64,000 nucleotides of DNA from DATJBF01 sp035516795 (GTDB lineage: Bacteria > Verrucomicrobiota > Verrucomicrobiia > Palsa-1439), in the NCBI GenBank assembly GCA_035516795.1, contig DATIZX010000082.1, positions 1 to 64,000 on the forward strand, given 5' to 3'. This document shows, piece by piece, positions 7,288-15,274 of the stretch. The notes beneath the pieces are model-generated. The model had not been told where the DNA came from. It saw nothing but the letters and a program-made list of their open reading frames with translations, and searched no databases. Position numbers and translations under genes: made by a program. The stretch's first letter is position 1, and each line of letters opens with the position of its first letter.

Positions 7288-8856
7288 ATGACGTCGAAAA
7301 TGAATCGCCGATCCGTTTGGCTTGCCGGTGCCGCGCTGGTGCTGATCACTGGAGCCATCTATTCGTTCGCGTTCCCCGGCCAGTTTCATCTGGACGATGC
7401 CGAGTACATCACACGCAACCCGCTGATTACCGGCGGACGAGGCTTGCAGCCGTTGTGGTTCTCCACCGCGCCAAAGGATTACTATCCGCTGACGTTCACG
7501 GTGCTCTGGCTGGAATGGCATTTGTGGGGCGGTCACGCGGCCGGCTATCTGACGGTGAACATCCTACTGCAGGCGTGCAACGTATTGCTGCTCTGGCTGG
7601 TGCTGCGACGATTCAATCTCGCTGGCGCGTGGCTCGCGGCATTGCTGTTTGCCGTGCATCCGCTGAACGTTGCCACCGTCGCCTGGCTCTCCCAACTCAA
7701 GTCGGTTTTGGCGATGTCGTTTGCCCTGCTCGTCGTGCTTGCCGACCGCCGTTTTGACGAAACGCGACAACCTGGTTGGTACATGACCGCGCTTGTTTTG
7801 TTCCTGCTGGCATTGCTGAGCAAGAGCGCGGTAGTCGCCTTGCCGGTTGTGCTGCTGTTGCTCAACGCGTGGCGACGCGGGAAGTTTGTGCGCACCGATG
7901 TCATCCGGTATGCGCCATACTTCGCGTTGTCCATTGTGTTCGGCTTGGTGACCATTTGGTTTCAAAGCCACCGGGTGCTTGAAGCGTCACCCGTCCGCCA
8001 AATCCGTTTCGTCGCACGCACCGGTGACGCGGCGTGCGCGCTGTGGTTTTACGTGAGCAAAGCTTTGCTGCCGGTGAATCTGATGCTCGTGTATCCGAAC
8101 TGGACTTCGCCACAGCCCGGCACGTGGCAAATGTTGGCCGTGGCCGGGGGGATCATCATCGCGATTGTTTTGTGGCGATTCCGGCAATGGGGTGTGCTGG
8201 TCGCGCTGGGCTGTTACGTGGCGATGCTGCTCCCGGTGCTGGGTTTTTTTGACCAAGGATTCTATGTGTTTTCACTCGTCGCGGACCATTGGCAATACTT
8301 TGCGCTCCCAGCGCTGCTTGTTTTACCGGCTGAATTGTTGGTGAAGTCCCGACGCACGGCTTGGCGCGGCGCGCTGCCCATCACGGTCACGGCGGTTGGC
8401 GCCTTGTTGCTGACCTCGGTTGGGAGAGCATCGTTGTTCAGCAATGCCGAGAGCCTATGGCGCGACAGCGTCGCTCGGAACCCCGGTAGTTGGGTCACGC
8501 ATTTCAATCTGGGCCTGGCATTGAAGGAGCAAGGCCGTATCGGGGAAGCGATTGCGTGTTATCGACAAGCACTGCGATTGAATCCGAACGACGTGAAGTC
8601 CCACAACAATCTGGGCAATGCCTTGCTGGAGCGGGACCAGCTTGGCGAAGCCCTGGCGCAATTTCGTGAAGCGATCCGTCTGAAACCGGATTTGCCGGCG
8701 GCACACAACAACCTCGGCGTCACTCTGGCCCGGATGGGCCGGTTACGCGAGGCCGCCGCGGAATTCCGCGAGGCTGTGCGTCTCGATGCCGACTACGCCG
8801 ATGCCCGGAAGAATCTCGCTCGCGTCCGTGGCATTCTCGAAGCACAAAAACGGTGA
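7288..8856 (+). CDS. TMTC-like multi-pass membrane protein with C-terminal TPRs
   Basis: A 522-aa protein. The first ~390 residues hold about ten hydrophobic segments, starting with LAGAALVLITGAIYSF and then FHLDDAEYI, an acidic loop after the first helix as in GT-C glycosyltransferases and TMTC proteins. HPLNVATVAWLSQ is the characteristic DUF1736/TMTC region. Three tetratricopeptide repeats follow (about residues 405-510, each with a '...A...YR.AL.L.P....' pattern). Eukaryotic TMTCs are O-mannosyltransferases; bacterial members are uncharacterised, so a lipid-linked sugar transferase role is inference. It is divergent from codA. Confidence 0.7.
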   Translation: MTSKMNRRSVWLAGAALVLITGAIYSFAFPGQFHLDDAEYITRNPLITGGRGLQPLWFSTAPKDYYPLTFTVLWLEWHLWGGHAAGYLTVNILLQACNVLLLWLVLRRFNLAGAWLAALLFAVHPLNVATVAWLSQLKSVLAMSFALLVVLADRRFDETRQPGWYMTALVLFLLALLSKSAVVALPVVLLLLNAWRRGKFVRTDVIRYAPYFALSIVFGLVTIWFQSHRVLEASPVRQIRFVARTGDAACALWFYVSKALLPVNLMLVYPNWTSPQPGTWQMLAVAGGIIIAIVLWRFRQWGVLVALGCYVAMLLPVLGFFDQGFYVFSLVADHWQYFALPALLVLPAELLVKSRRTAWRGALPITVTAVGALLLTSVGRASLFSNAESLWRDSVARNPGSWVTHFNLGLALKEQGRIGEAIACYRQALRLNPNDVKSHNNLGNALLERDQLGEALAQFREAIRLKPDLPAAHNNLGVTLARMGRLREAAAEFREAVRLDADYADARKNLARVRGILEAQKR

Positions 8857-8923
8857 ACTCCGTATGTGCGATTCGTGGGCGGAATTGAAAAGTTCAGCGT
8901 TGACGCTACCGGGGGATGGTGTT

Positions 8924-9502
8924 ATGACCACAGATCATGCAAGGAGGACGGTGTTACGCGTTATGAACAGTCTCGCAAGAGTTTCCCTGTCATTGGTTGC
9001 AGTCGTCTCCGCCGCTTCGATTCTGAGCGGATGCGCGACGGCGCACAAACGGATGCAGCCCGTCAATGAGGAACAGAAGAGCGAATTCCTCAAGGGGATG
9101 GAGGTTGTGGAGAAGCCGGAGTTGGAACCGGAGTGGGCGGATTTTGTGAAAGACCACTATCCCAATTGGCGGCGGCACTACTGGGTGGACCGCGGTCAGT
9201 GGGGGAACCGCGGATACATTGTCGGTCGTCCCCCCGCCGAATCCGAGCCCGTGGTAGAGACGGAAATCACGCCGTTGCCACCCGCTGCGCCTACCATTGT
9301 TGAGTCGGAACCGCCGAAAGTGGAAGTGCCGGAGAAGCCGACGAAATACGTGGTCAAGAAGGGCGATTCGCTGTGGAGGATTGCCGGCAAGGTGTATCAC
9401 AACCCGCTGAAATGGCCGCGCATTTATCGCGCGAACAAGCAAAAGATCAAGAACCCGAACAAGATTTATCCCAATCAGGTTCTGACGATTCCGCAGGATT
9501 AG
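8924..9502 (+). CDS. LysM-domain lipoprotein
   Basis: A 192-aa predicted lipoprotein. From the downstream Met the signal reads MNSLARVSLSLVAVVS with lipobox ILSGC. The middle is acidic and proline-rich. The last ~50 residues are a LysM peptidoglycan-binding domain (YVVKKGDSLWRIAGKVY ... NPNKIYPNQVLTIP). Three starts are possible: ATG 8924 (used; GGGGGA 7 nt before), GTG 8951, or ATG 8963, which begins a perfect signal peptide but sits 15 nt after a strong AAGGAGG. The protein probably sits in the outer membrane or periplasm holding on to the cell wall. It lies 67 nt after the TPR protein and 80 nt before phoH. Confidence 0.75.
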   Translation: MTTDHARRTVLRVMNSLARVSLSLVAVVSAASILSGCATAHKRMQPVNEEQKSEFLKGMEVVEKPELEPEWADFVKDHYPNWRRHYWVDRGQWGNRGYIVGRPPAESEPVVETEITPLPPAAPTIVESEPPKVEVPEKPTKYVVKKGDSLWRIAGKVYHNPLKWPRIYRANKQKIKNPNKIYPNQVLTIPQD

Positions 9503-9582
9503 CGCTTGGGGGAGTGGGTTGCCAAGGGCGGTCACATGCAGTATGCTTCGGGCGCATGAGGAAGCAACTCTCTAGCTAGTCC

Positions 9583-10593
9583 ATGGCGAGCGAGACGCTG
9601 CATTTCGATAACGCGCGCCAGGCGCAATCCCTGTACGCCAACGAACCGAAGAATCTTCGTCTCGTCGAAGACCTCCTGAACCTCAAGGTCGCTGCGCGAG
9701 AAGCTTGGATCAGTTTGGAAGGCACCCCCGCCGACATCGAGCGGGGCAAATCTCTGTTCACTGAACTGAAACAGGCCGCGTCGCACGGCGCGACAATTCG
9801 TCGTCAGGAATTCAGCCGTGCGGTCAGCGCCGTATCCCGCGGCGAACCACTCCATATGCAGGAACTGCACGAGGGACGGGTGGATGTTTCGACGCGCAAA
9901 CGGCCCATTATTCCCAAGACACAGGGTCAGAAGCGCTACATCGAGGCGGTTCGCCAATACGACATTGTCATCGGCATCGGACCCGCCGGCACGGGGAAGA
10001 CTTATCTGGCGATGGCCATGGCGGTCCACGCTTTACGCAGCGAACGGGTTGCGCGCATCATACTTTGCAGGCCCGCCGTTGAAGCCGGCGAGGCCTTGGG
10101 TTTCTTGCCCGGGACGCTCGAAGAGAAGGTCAGCCCGTATCTGCGTCCGTTGTATGACGCGTTGTACGACATGATGGATCCCGACGAGATTCAGCGCAAT
10201 ATGGAGCGTGGCGTCATCGAGATCGCGCCGCTGGCTTACATGCGCGGTCGGACACTCAACAACGCGTTCGTGATTCTCGACGAAGCCCAAAATGCCACCA
10301 GCGAACAGATGTTGATGTTTCTGACGCGGATGGGGTTTGACTCGAAAGTGGTGGTGACCGGCGACATTACGCAAGTGGACCTGCCCGGACACAAGACCTC
10401 GGGGCTAATCGAGGTGCAAGGTATTCTTAAAGGAATGCCGGGTTTGGAGATTATTTACTTCGACGAACACGATGTCGTCCGACACGAATTGGTCCAGAAG
10501 ATTATTTCCGCATACGCCAAGTTCAAAGAAGAACGCGAACGCCGTCGCCAGGAGGCCCTCGCCAATGGCAACGGCAAACCACCCGCGGCATGA
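9583..10593 (+). CDS. phoH: PhoH-family P-loop ATPase (YbeZ type)
   Basis: A 336-aa protein with an N-terminal KH-like region (about 1-105) and the PhoH ATPase domain. Walker A is GPAGTGKTY (about residue 130), the family block RPAVEAGEALGFLPG follows, and Walker B is VILDEAQN. The VTGDITQVDLP motif is also typical. YbeZ/PhoH associates with the endoribonuclease YbeY in rRNA maturation and RNA quality control, and here ybeY follows with a 4-bp overlap, the common bacterial pairing. Confidence 0.9.
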   Translation: MASETLHFDNARQAQSLYANEPKNLRLVEDLLNLKVAAREAWISLEGTPADIERGKSLFTELKQAASHGATIRRQEFSRAVSAVSRGEPLHMQELHEGRVDVSTRKRPIIPKTQGQKRYIEAVRQYDIVIGIGPAGTGKTYLAMAMAVHALRSERVARIILCRPAVEAGEALGFLPGTLEEKVSPYLRPLYDALYDMMDPDEIQRNMERGVIEIAPLAYMRGRTLNNAFVILDEAQNATSEQMLMFLTRMGFDSKVVVTGDITQVDLPGHKTSGLIEVQGILKGMPGLEIIYFDEHDVVRHELVQKIISAYAKFKEERERRRQEALANGNGKPPAA

Positions 10594-11033
10594 CCATATT
10601 CGTACGCAATCTGCAGCGGAGGTTCCGTGTTGACCGTCTGCTCTTATGCAAGGTTGCCCAGAAAGTTCTTCAGCAGGTCGATGCCCCGGAGGACACGACA
10701 ATCGGCATCATCCTTGTCAACGACCAACAGATCGCGGGATTGAACGAAAAGTTCCATCGCACGTCCGGCCCGACCGATATCCTGACCTTCCATTTTCCCG
10801 AACTTGTTGGCGGAGAGTTGACCATCTCCATTGAACAAGTCGTCGCCAACGCGCGTCGGTTTCGTACGACGCCGGCGCGCGAACTCACTCGGTACGTCGT
10901 TCACGGGGTTCTGCATCTGCATGGCTACGACGACCGCACTCCGCGGCAGCGGACACGGATGCGCGATGCTGAGCGCCGCTTATTGAACCGTATCGCCCAG
11001 TCCGTGCATCTAACGCACCTGGTGCGACAATGA
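10590..11033 (+). CDS. ybeY: Endoribonuclease YbeY
   Basis: A 147-aa UPF0054 metalloprotein involved in 16S rRNA 3'-end maturation and 70S ribosome quality control. Key blocks are LNEKFHRTSGPTDILTF and HGVLHLHGYDD. In E. coli the second block is HGxLHLxGYDH with three zinc-binding His. Here the first two His are present but the third ligand position is Asp; Asp-type variants occur elsewhere, for example in Bacteroidetes, so activity is still likely. The start overlaps phoH by ATGA, and the stop overlaps the pirin gene by 4 bp, giving a coupled phoH-ybeY-pirin run. Confidence 0.9.
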   Translation: MTIFVRNLQRRFRVDRLLLCKVAQKVLQQVDAPEDTTIGIILVNDQQIAGLNEKFHRTSGPTDILTFHFPELVGGELTISIEQVVANARRFRTTPARELTRYVVHGVLHLHGYDDRTPRQRTRMRDAERRLLNRIAQSVHLTHLVRQ

Positions 11034-11716
11034 TGACGATTCGACGAAGCAATGAGCGGGGTCACTTCGATCACGGGTGGCTGGACACGTATCACACATT
11101 TTCGTTCGCGGATTATTACGACGAGAAGCACATGGGTTTTCGCACGCTGCGGGTGATCAATGAAGATCGCGTGGCGCCGGGGCAGGGGTTCGGCACGCAT
11201 CCGCATCGGGACATGGAGATTATCACGTACGTTTTGGAGGGCGCGCTGGCTCACAAGGACAGCAGCGGCGGAGAAGGGATCCTGCGGCCGGGCGAAGTGC
11301 AACATATGACCGCGGGTGCGGGCATTCGTCACAGCGAATTCAATGCTTCGGACAAAGACCCGGTACATCTGTTGCAGATCTGGATTTTGCCGGAGAAGAA
11401 CGGCCTCAGACCCGGTTACGATCAAAAACGCTTTGAAATTGACGGACTGCGTTTGGTGGCTTCCCACGAGGGGCGAGACGGCTCGTTGCCAATCCATCAG
11501 GACGTTAATCTGTTTGCCGGAAGATTGCCCGGCGGCAAGGAGATTAAGCACGTGATGGCTGCGGGCCGGCATGCGTGGGTTCAGATCGCCCAAGGCGTGC
11601 TAAGCCTCAACGGGACAATGCTGAAAGCGGGCGATGGCGCAGCGATCAGCGCCGAGCGAGAAGTCACAATCCGCGCGAGTGAACCAGCAGAGTTTCTCCT
11701 GTTCGATCTAACCTGA
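11030..11716 (+). CDS. Pirin-family bicupin (YhhW-like)
   Basis: A 228-aa bicupin. The N-terminal cupin carries the metal ligands as GTHPHRDMEI (two His) and HMTAGAGIRHSEFNAS (His and Glu), with the invariant family lead HGWLDTYHTFSFADYYD. Bacterial pirins such as YhhW have quercetin 2,3-dioxygenase activity in vitro; the physiological role is usually unknown. The C-terminal cupin (about 140-228) lacks obvious metal ligands, as usual. Translation is coupled to ybeY by a 4-bp overlap. Confidence 0.9.
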   Translation: MMTIRRSNERGHFDHGWLDTYHTFSFADYYDEKHMGFRTLRVINEDRVAPGQGFGTHPHRDMEIITYVLEGALAHKDSSGGEGILRPGEVQHMTAGAGIRHSEFNASDKDPVHLLQIWILPEKNGLRPGYDQKRFEIDGLRLVASHEGRDGSLPIHQDVNLFAGRLPGGKEIKHVMAAGRHAWVQIAQGVLSLNGTMLKAGDGAAISAEREVTIRASEPAEFLLFDLT

Positions 11717-11738
11717 CGCTGATAGGATAGCCTCGAAC

Positions 11739-12383
11739 ATGAACGCGGCGTGGAAAAGCCTGCGGAATTCATTCTTTGCGGGTCTATTGGTTGTCCTTCC
11801 GGCGGCGGCCTCGGTGTTGATTCTGGTGGCGCTGTTCACGTGGCTGACCGATCTGTTGCTGCCCGACATCTTGCGGCAGCAAATGCTCACCCCGTTGTAT
11901 CGTCTGATCGCCCTGGTGGCGTTCGTGGTCTTTACGACCCTGGTGGGATGGGTGACGCGACTGGTGATTGGCCGGCGGCTGGTCGCGTTGGGAGAGAACG
12001 TGATTGCCCGGGTGCCACTCCTCAACAAGACGTATGGCTTCATGAAGGAGATCAGCCAGACGTTGTTGGCGAGCAGGCGCACGATGTTTCGACGGGTGGT
12101 GCTGGTTCAATTTCCTCGAGTCGGCTTGTATTCCGTCGGCTTTGTCACCAGCGAAACCGAAGGGGAAGCCCAGGAAAAAACCAAAGAGACCGTCGTCAAT
12201 GTATTTGTGCCGACGACGCCGAATCCTACCAGTGGCTATTTGATTCTGGTGCCCCGCGAGCAACTGATCAATTTGGACATGAGCGTGGCGGAAGGAATGA
12301 AACTCGTGATTTCCGGTGGCGCCGTGGTGCCGCCGTTCAAATCGGCGCCGCTGCCGCTCGACGGATCGGCACCGCCGCGCTAA
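11739..12383 (+). CDS. DUF502 family membrane protein
   Basis: A 214-aa protein with two N-terminal transmembrane helices (about 10-32, FFAGLLVVLPAAASVLILVAL, and about 54-78) and a soluble C-terminal domain. The loop VPLLNKTYGFMKEISQTL and the stretch PTTPNPTSGYLILVP are DUF502 hallmarks. Family function is unknown; members occur in plants and most bacterial phyla and are thought to act in membrane trafficking or envelope upkeep. It lies 22 nt after pirin and 6 nt before recO, so it belongs to the same transcription unit. Confidence 0.85.
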   Translation: MNAAWKSLRNSFFAGLLVVLPAAASVLILVALFTWLTDLLLPDILRQQMLTPLYRLIALVAFVVFTTLVGWVTRLVIGRRLVALGENVIARVPLLNKTYGFMKEISQTLLASRRTMFRRVVLVQFPRVGLYSVGFVTSETEGEAQEKTKETVVNVFVPTTPNPTSGYLILVPREQLINLDMSVAEGMKLVISGGAVVPPFKSAPLPLDGSAPPR

Positions 12384-12389
12384 GCCGGC

Positions 12390-13028
12390 ATGGAAACGGA
12401 ACGCGCTGACGGCATCGTGTTGCGGAAGCAGCCGGTTACCGAGTCCAGCCTGATCGTTACGTGGTACACGCGGGAGTTCGGCAAGCTCAAGACGCTGGCC
12501 AAGGGCGCGCGTCGTCCCAAAGGCCCCTTTCAAGGAAAGATTGATCTGTTTTATCACGACGAGATTGTCTTCCTGCCCAGCCGCCGCAGTGACCTGCATC
12601 TATTGCACGATTGTTTTTTGGAGACGCCTCACAAACGGTTGCGCGAATCCATGGACTCTTTGGCCGCCGCTTCGTACGCCTGCGAATTGGTCGACTTGGC
12701 GACGGAGCCCGAAGACCCCAATGCGAAAGTCTTCGAGTTACTCGCAGCGATCTTGAATGCACTGGAGCATCGAACCAGTTCGGTGTTGCTGATTTGGTTT
12801 GAGTTGCAGCTTCTGGCGGCAGTGGGTTGGGCCCCGAAGTTGGAGTCGACCACCACAGTGAGCAAAGTGCTGCGGTCATTGGCCAGCGCGGGGTTGAATG
12901 GGGTGAAACGGGTGAAACTGACAGCGGAGCAGACACGGGCGGTGCAGCAAGCGTTGTGGGCTTTCTGGGATGGACAACTCGACCGCGCACCCCGGTCACG
13001 AAAGTTGATTGCGGGCCTAACTTCTTGA
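12390..13028 (+). CDS. recO: DNA repair protein RecO
   Basis: A 212-aa recombination mediator that, with RecR, loads RecA on SSB-coated DNA. The N-terminal OB-fold starts ERADGIVLRKQPVTESSLIV, with YTREFGKLKTLAKGARRPK, the standard RecO opening. The C-terminal helical domain is present but lacks the four-Cys zinc cluster found in many RecO proteins (as E. coli RecO also does). At 212 aa it is slightly short. The gene converges on lpxA and the two overlap by 12 bp at their 3' ends. Confidence 0.85.
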   Translation: METERADGIVLRKQPVTESSLIVTWYTREFGKLKTLAKGARRPKGPFQGKIDLFYHDEIVFLPSRRSDLHLLHDCFLETPHKRLRESMDSLAAASYACELVDLATEPEDPNAKVFELLAAILNALEHRTSSVLLIWFELQLLAAVGWAPKLESTTTVSKVLRSLASAGLNGVKRVKLTAEQTRAVQQALWAFWDGQLDRAPRSRKLIAGLTS

Positions 13029-13802
13029 GGGCGGACAGATACCGTTGGGAGAATGACGGACGAATTCGATAAACTCGCGTGCCTCGGCCGTCTGGAACGC
13101 CCCATCCATCGAGGCTTCCTGCAGGGCTTGAGTTCCGTTGAGGCCGGAGAGATAAAAGAGCTTGAAAAGGGTTTTCAGTTCGCCCAGAGCCTCACGTGAA
13201 ATCTTCGCCCGACGTAGCCCGACAAGATTCAAGGCGTGAATCTCGTTGCGTTCCGCGGCCAGCGTGAACGGCGGCACGTCCATCGACACGCGGGCGTTGC
13301 CCGAAAACATCGCCAGCCTTCCGATGTGGGTAAACTGATGGATCACCACGCCACCCGAAATGAATGCGTTGTCGCCCACGTGCACGTGACCGGCCACCAA
13401 CGCGCAATTGCAGATGATGACGCGGTTGCCGATCTGGCAGTTGTGCCCGACGTGGGACAAGCCCATCAGGTAACACTCGTTGCCGACCACCGTGGCGCTT
13501 TCCGGTTCCGTCCCGCGGTGCACCGTGCAGTACTCGCGGAACACATTATGGTCGCCAATTCTCAAATAGCTCCGGCAGGTCCGGTCGAACTTCAGATCCT
13601 GCGGTTCGTGTCCGATGACCGCACCCATGTGGATTTCATTATCGCGGCCAATTTCGGTGTGCCCGGTGAGGTAGGCGTTCGCCCAAATGCGCGTTCCCGC
13701 GCCGATCTTCACGTGTTCCTCGATGACCACATTCGGTCCGATATCCACCGAGGAATCGATTTCCGCCCTGGGGTTGATGATTGCAGTTGCGTGAATCGGC
13801 AT
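13017..13802 (-). CDS. lpxA: UDP-GlcNAc acyltransferase LpxA
   Basis: A 261-aa left-handed beta-helix acyltransferase that starts lipid A synthesis by acylating UDP-GlcNAc at the 3-OH. Hexapeptide repeats run from residue 5 to about 185. FREYCTVHRGTE matches the LpxA substrate loop, SHVGHNC holds the likely catalytic His, and VIHQF and DVPPFTLAAERN match conserved positions. The C-terminal helices include LVGLRRAKISREA. The ATG at 13802 was chosen; an upstream extension lacks family similarity. The gene stands alone, away from lpxD (36.8 kb) and lpxI/lpxB (60-62.8 kb), so lipid A genes are dispersed. Confidence 0.9.
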   Translation of the reverse strand: MPIHATAIINPRAEIDSSVDIGPNVVIEEHVKIGAGTRIWANAYLTGHTEIGRDNEIHMGAVIGHEPQDLKFDRTCRSYLRIGDHNVFREYCTVHRGTEPESATVVGNECYLMGLSHVGHNCQIGNRVIICNCALVAGHVHVGDNAFISGGVVIHQFTHIGRLAMFSGNARVSMDVPPFTLAAERNEIHALNLVGLRRAKISREALGELKTLFKLFYLSGLNGTQALQEASMDGAFQTAEAREFIEFVRHSPNGICPPSRS

Positions 13803-13813
13803 GACAGCGCGCC

Positions 13814-13842
13814 AGTATAGAGAAACCGGAACGAATTCGCAA
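13814..13842 (-). promoter_or_regulatory. Predicted sigma70-type promoter of lpxA
   Basis: On the minus strand: TTGCGA (-35, 13837-13842), 17-nt spacer, TATACT (-10, 13814-13819), then 11 nt to the lpxA ATG. The transcript would have almost no leader and no Shine-Dalgarno is seen. Confidence 0.45.
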
Positions 13843-13850
13843 AACATGAA

Positions 13851-13874
13851 GAGGCCGGGTAATTACCCGGCCTC
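13851..13874 (-). terminator. Hairpin terminator after the surface-repeat gene
   Basis: A perfect 24-base palindrome (arms GAGGCCGGGT / ACCCGGCCTC, AATT loop) lies 15 nt past the stop of the minus-strand surface-repeat gene. On that strand it is followed by TTCATGTTTTG, a modest T-rich tract. It also isolates the lpxA promoter from upstream transcription. Confidence 0.6.
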
Positions 13875-13889
13875 GTTGACAGCGGCAAT

Positions 13890-14432
13890 TTAGAAAGCGG
13901 CGTTGATAATCGGGATCACGTTCCACTGCGGCTTGTTCTTGATTTCATTCCACAAGCCAATCTGAATACCAGTCATGTCATCAGCAAAATTCGCCAAACC
14001 AATTTGAAGGCCGTGCATACTGTTGGAGCGATTGACCATGCCAACCTGTAGTCCGGACATCGAGGTCGTGCCTTCGCTGTAGAGACCACTGAACTGAAGC
14101 CCACGGCCTGTACCGTGCACGATGCTGACCAGCCCGAAGCTGACGCCTCTGAAATCCGCTTTGGTTTCGTGAATCAGACCGATATCGACACCGGTGACAT
14201 TGTAATTGCGCCCGTAAATATTCAGTCGGAACCCTTGAATCGACTTGTCCTCATTGACGAGTTGCACATCGGGCGCCAGCGCCAGTTGAATCGGCCAGAC
14301 CGTTTCCGAAGACTGACCGGCGGGCGCTGCCGCCTCGCCGCTGCTTGCTGTGGAACCCGTATCCGCGTACAAGCGACCAACCAGCAGTGCCATAACCGCT
14401 GCGACAACTCCCAGAATCCTGAACCTGCTCAT
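13890..14432 (-). CDS. Secreted protein with GLQ(I/V)G-type surface repeats
   Basis: A 180-aa protein starting at the ATG at 14432, 6 nt after GGAGG. A signal peptide (about 1-22, FRILGVVAAVMALLVGRLYA) is followed by a Ser/Ala/Gly linker. The C-terminal ~110 residues are a short repeat array: VTGVDIGLIHETK, FRGVSFGLVS, GRGLQFSGLYSE, MSGLQVGMVNRS, MHGLQIGLANFA, MTGIQIGLWNEI. The unit is about 18-20 residues, with a 'G-hydrophobic-Q-hydrophobic-G-hydrophobic-x-N' core resembling the Leptospira LA_2272-type surface repeats. It probably forms a beta-solenoid or outer-membrane strands. Function unknown. Confidence 0.62.
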   Translation of the reverse strand: MSRFRILGVVAAVMALLVGRLYADTGSTASSGEAAAPAGQSSETVWPIQLALAPDVQLVNEDKSIQGFRLNIYGRNYNVTGVDIGLIHETKADFRGVSFGLVSIVHGTGRGLQFSGLYSEGTTSMSGLQVGMVNRSNSMHGLQIGLANFADDMTGIQIGLWNEIKNKPQWNVIPIINAAF

Positions 14433-14539
14433 GAGTTTCTCCCTCCTTTTCAATTGTGATCTACCTCCGCAATCGTGCGCCGTTATTTCCCCAAAGCGAC
14501 GACCAGCACAGTTTGCCCATGCCGCCAACGGTGTCAAGT

Positions 14540-15094
14540 CTAGTTCTCCTTGAACAAGGGCAGGATCTGCTTGAACTGCTCGGTTCCCGCTTGGCGCAAA
14601 AGCTCAAACACGGCGGACTCGACCGTGGTAATCACCGCGCCGCAATCACGCAGACGTTCGACGGCGACTTTGTGGTCGTGCCGGTGGCGCGAACAAATGG
14701 CGTCGGCGCAGACGTACACGAAGTAATCTTTCATCAGATCGATGGCGGTCTGCTGGACGCACACGTGAGCCTCGATGCCGCAGAGAAGGATACGTTGCCG
14801 CCGCAAATCCTTTATCGAACGCATGAATTCTTCCGAACCGCAGCAGGAGAATGCCAGCTTCTCAAGCGGCTGGACGCCCGGCGTTGCCTCGGTGATTTCG
14901 GCGCACACCGGTCCGAGCCCTTTCGTGTATTGCGCCGTCATCAAAATCGGCAGCTTCAACACGCGCACCGCGCCGATAAGCTTTTGGATGGACGCCAGCA
15001 CCTCGGCCCGGCGCGGCATGACGCTCATCAGTTTCTCCTGCACGTCGATGACGACGAGTGCGGCGTTTTGTGGAGTCAATCGCCAATCGCTCAT
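14540..15094 (-). CDS. Isochorismatase-fold cysteine hydrolase (ISOC-like)
   Basis: A 184-aa protein of the isochorismatase superfamily. The catalytic triad is visible: D17 in ALVVIDVQEKL, the Lys in QPLEKLAFSCC, and the nucleophile Cys in LLCGIEAHVCVQQTA. The latter block is closest to the ISOC1/ISOC2-like group of small hydrolases rather than nicotinamidase or true isochorismatase. The substrate is unknown. It is divergent from hom, with about 180 bp between them that contain a 14-bp palindrome. Confidence 0.8.
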   Translation of the reverse strand: MSDWRLTPQNAALVVIDVQEKLMSVMPRRAEVLASIQKLIGAVRVLKLPILMTAQYTKGLGPVCAEITEATPGVQPLEKLAFSCCGSEEFMRSIKDLRRQRILLCGIEAHVCVQQTAIDLMKDYFVYVCADAICSRHRHDHKVAVERLRDCGAVITTVESAVFELLRQAGTEQFKQILPLFKEN

Positions 15095-15124
15095 ACGACT
15101 ATTCTGTAACCGCGAATGGACACG

Positions 15125-15138
15125 AATTCACGTGAATT
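15125..15138. repeat. 14-bp perfect palindrome in the isochorismatase/hom intergenic region
   Basis: AATTCACGTGAATT is self-complementary and lies between two divergent genes. It could be an operator. The flanking text (accgcgaatggacacgaat) also resembles the dispersed 'CGAATGGACACGAAT' type of intergenic repeat, so a repeat remnant is equally possible. Confidence 0.35.
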
Positions 15139-15228
15139 TTCTCGACGAAGGGTCGACGTCTTTTCCGGCAATCGGTCCCGATTCTGAGCTTGCGGGCGAC
15201 ATACGATGCTCGTGATCAACCCATGTGC

Positions 15229-15257
15229 TCGACAAAGTGTCCTCTGGTCGTTACACT
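15229..15257 (+). promoter_or_regulatory. Predicted sigma70-type promoter of hom-thrC-lysC
   Basis: TCGACA (15229-15234), 17-nt spacer, TACACT (15252-15257), then 17 nt to the hom ATG. The expected start at about 15264 leaves roughly 10 nt of leader, with no Shine-Dalgarno and no room for an attenuator or riboswitch. Confidence 0.45.
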
Positions 15258-15274
15258 GCGGGCTCTGATTCTTT

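Noticed and set aside
12390..13028. RecO missing its zinc cysteines as evidence of a pseudogene
   Set aside because: Several functional RecO proteins, including that of E. coli, also lack the four-Cys cluster, and the frame is intact.
15095..15274. Attenuator, T-box or threonine leader before hom
   Set aside because: No leader peptide rich in Thr/Ile or alternative hairpins is seen, and the predicted promoter leaves only about 10 nt of leader.
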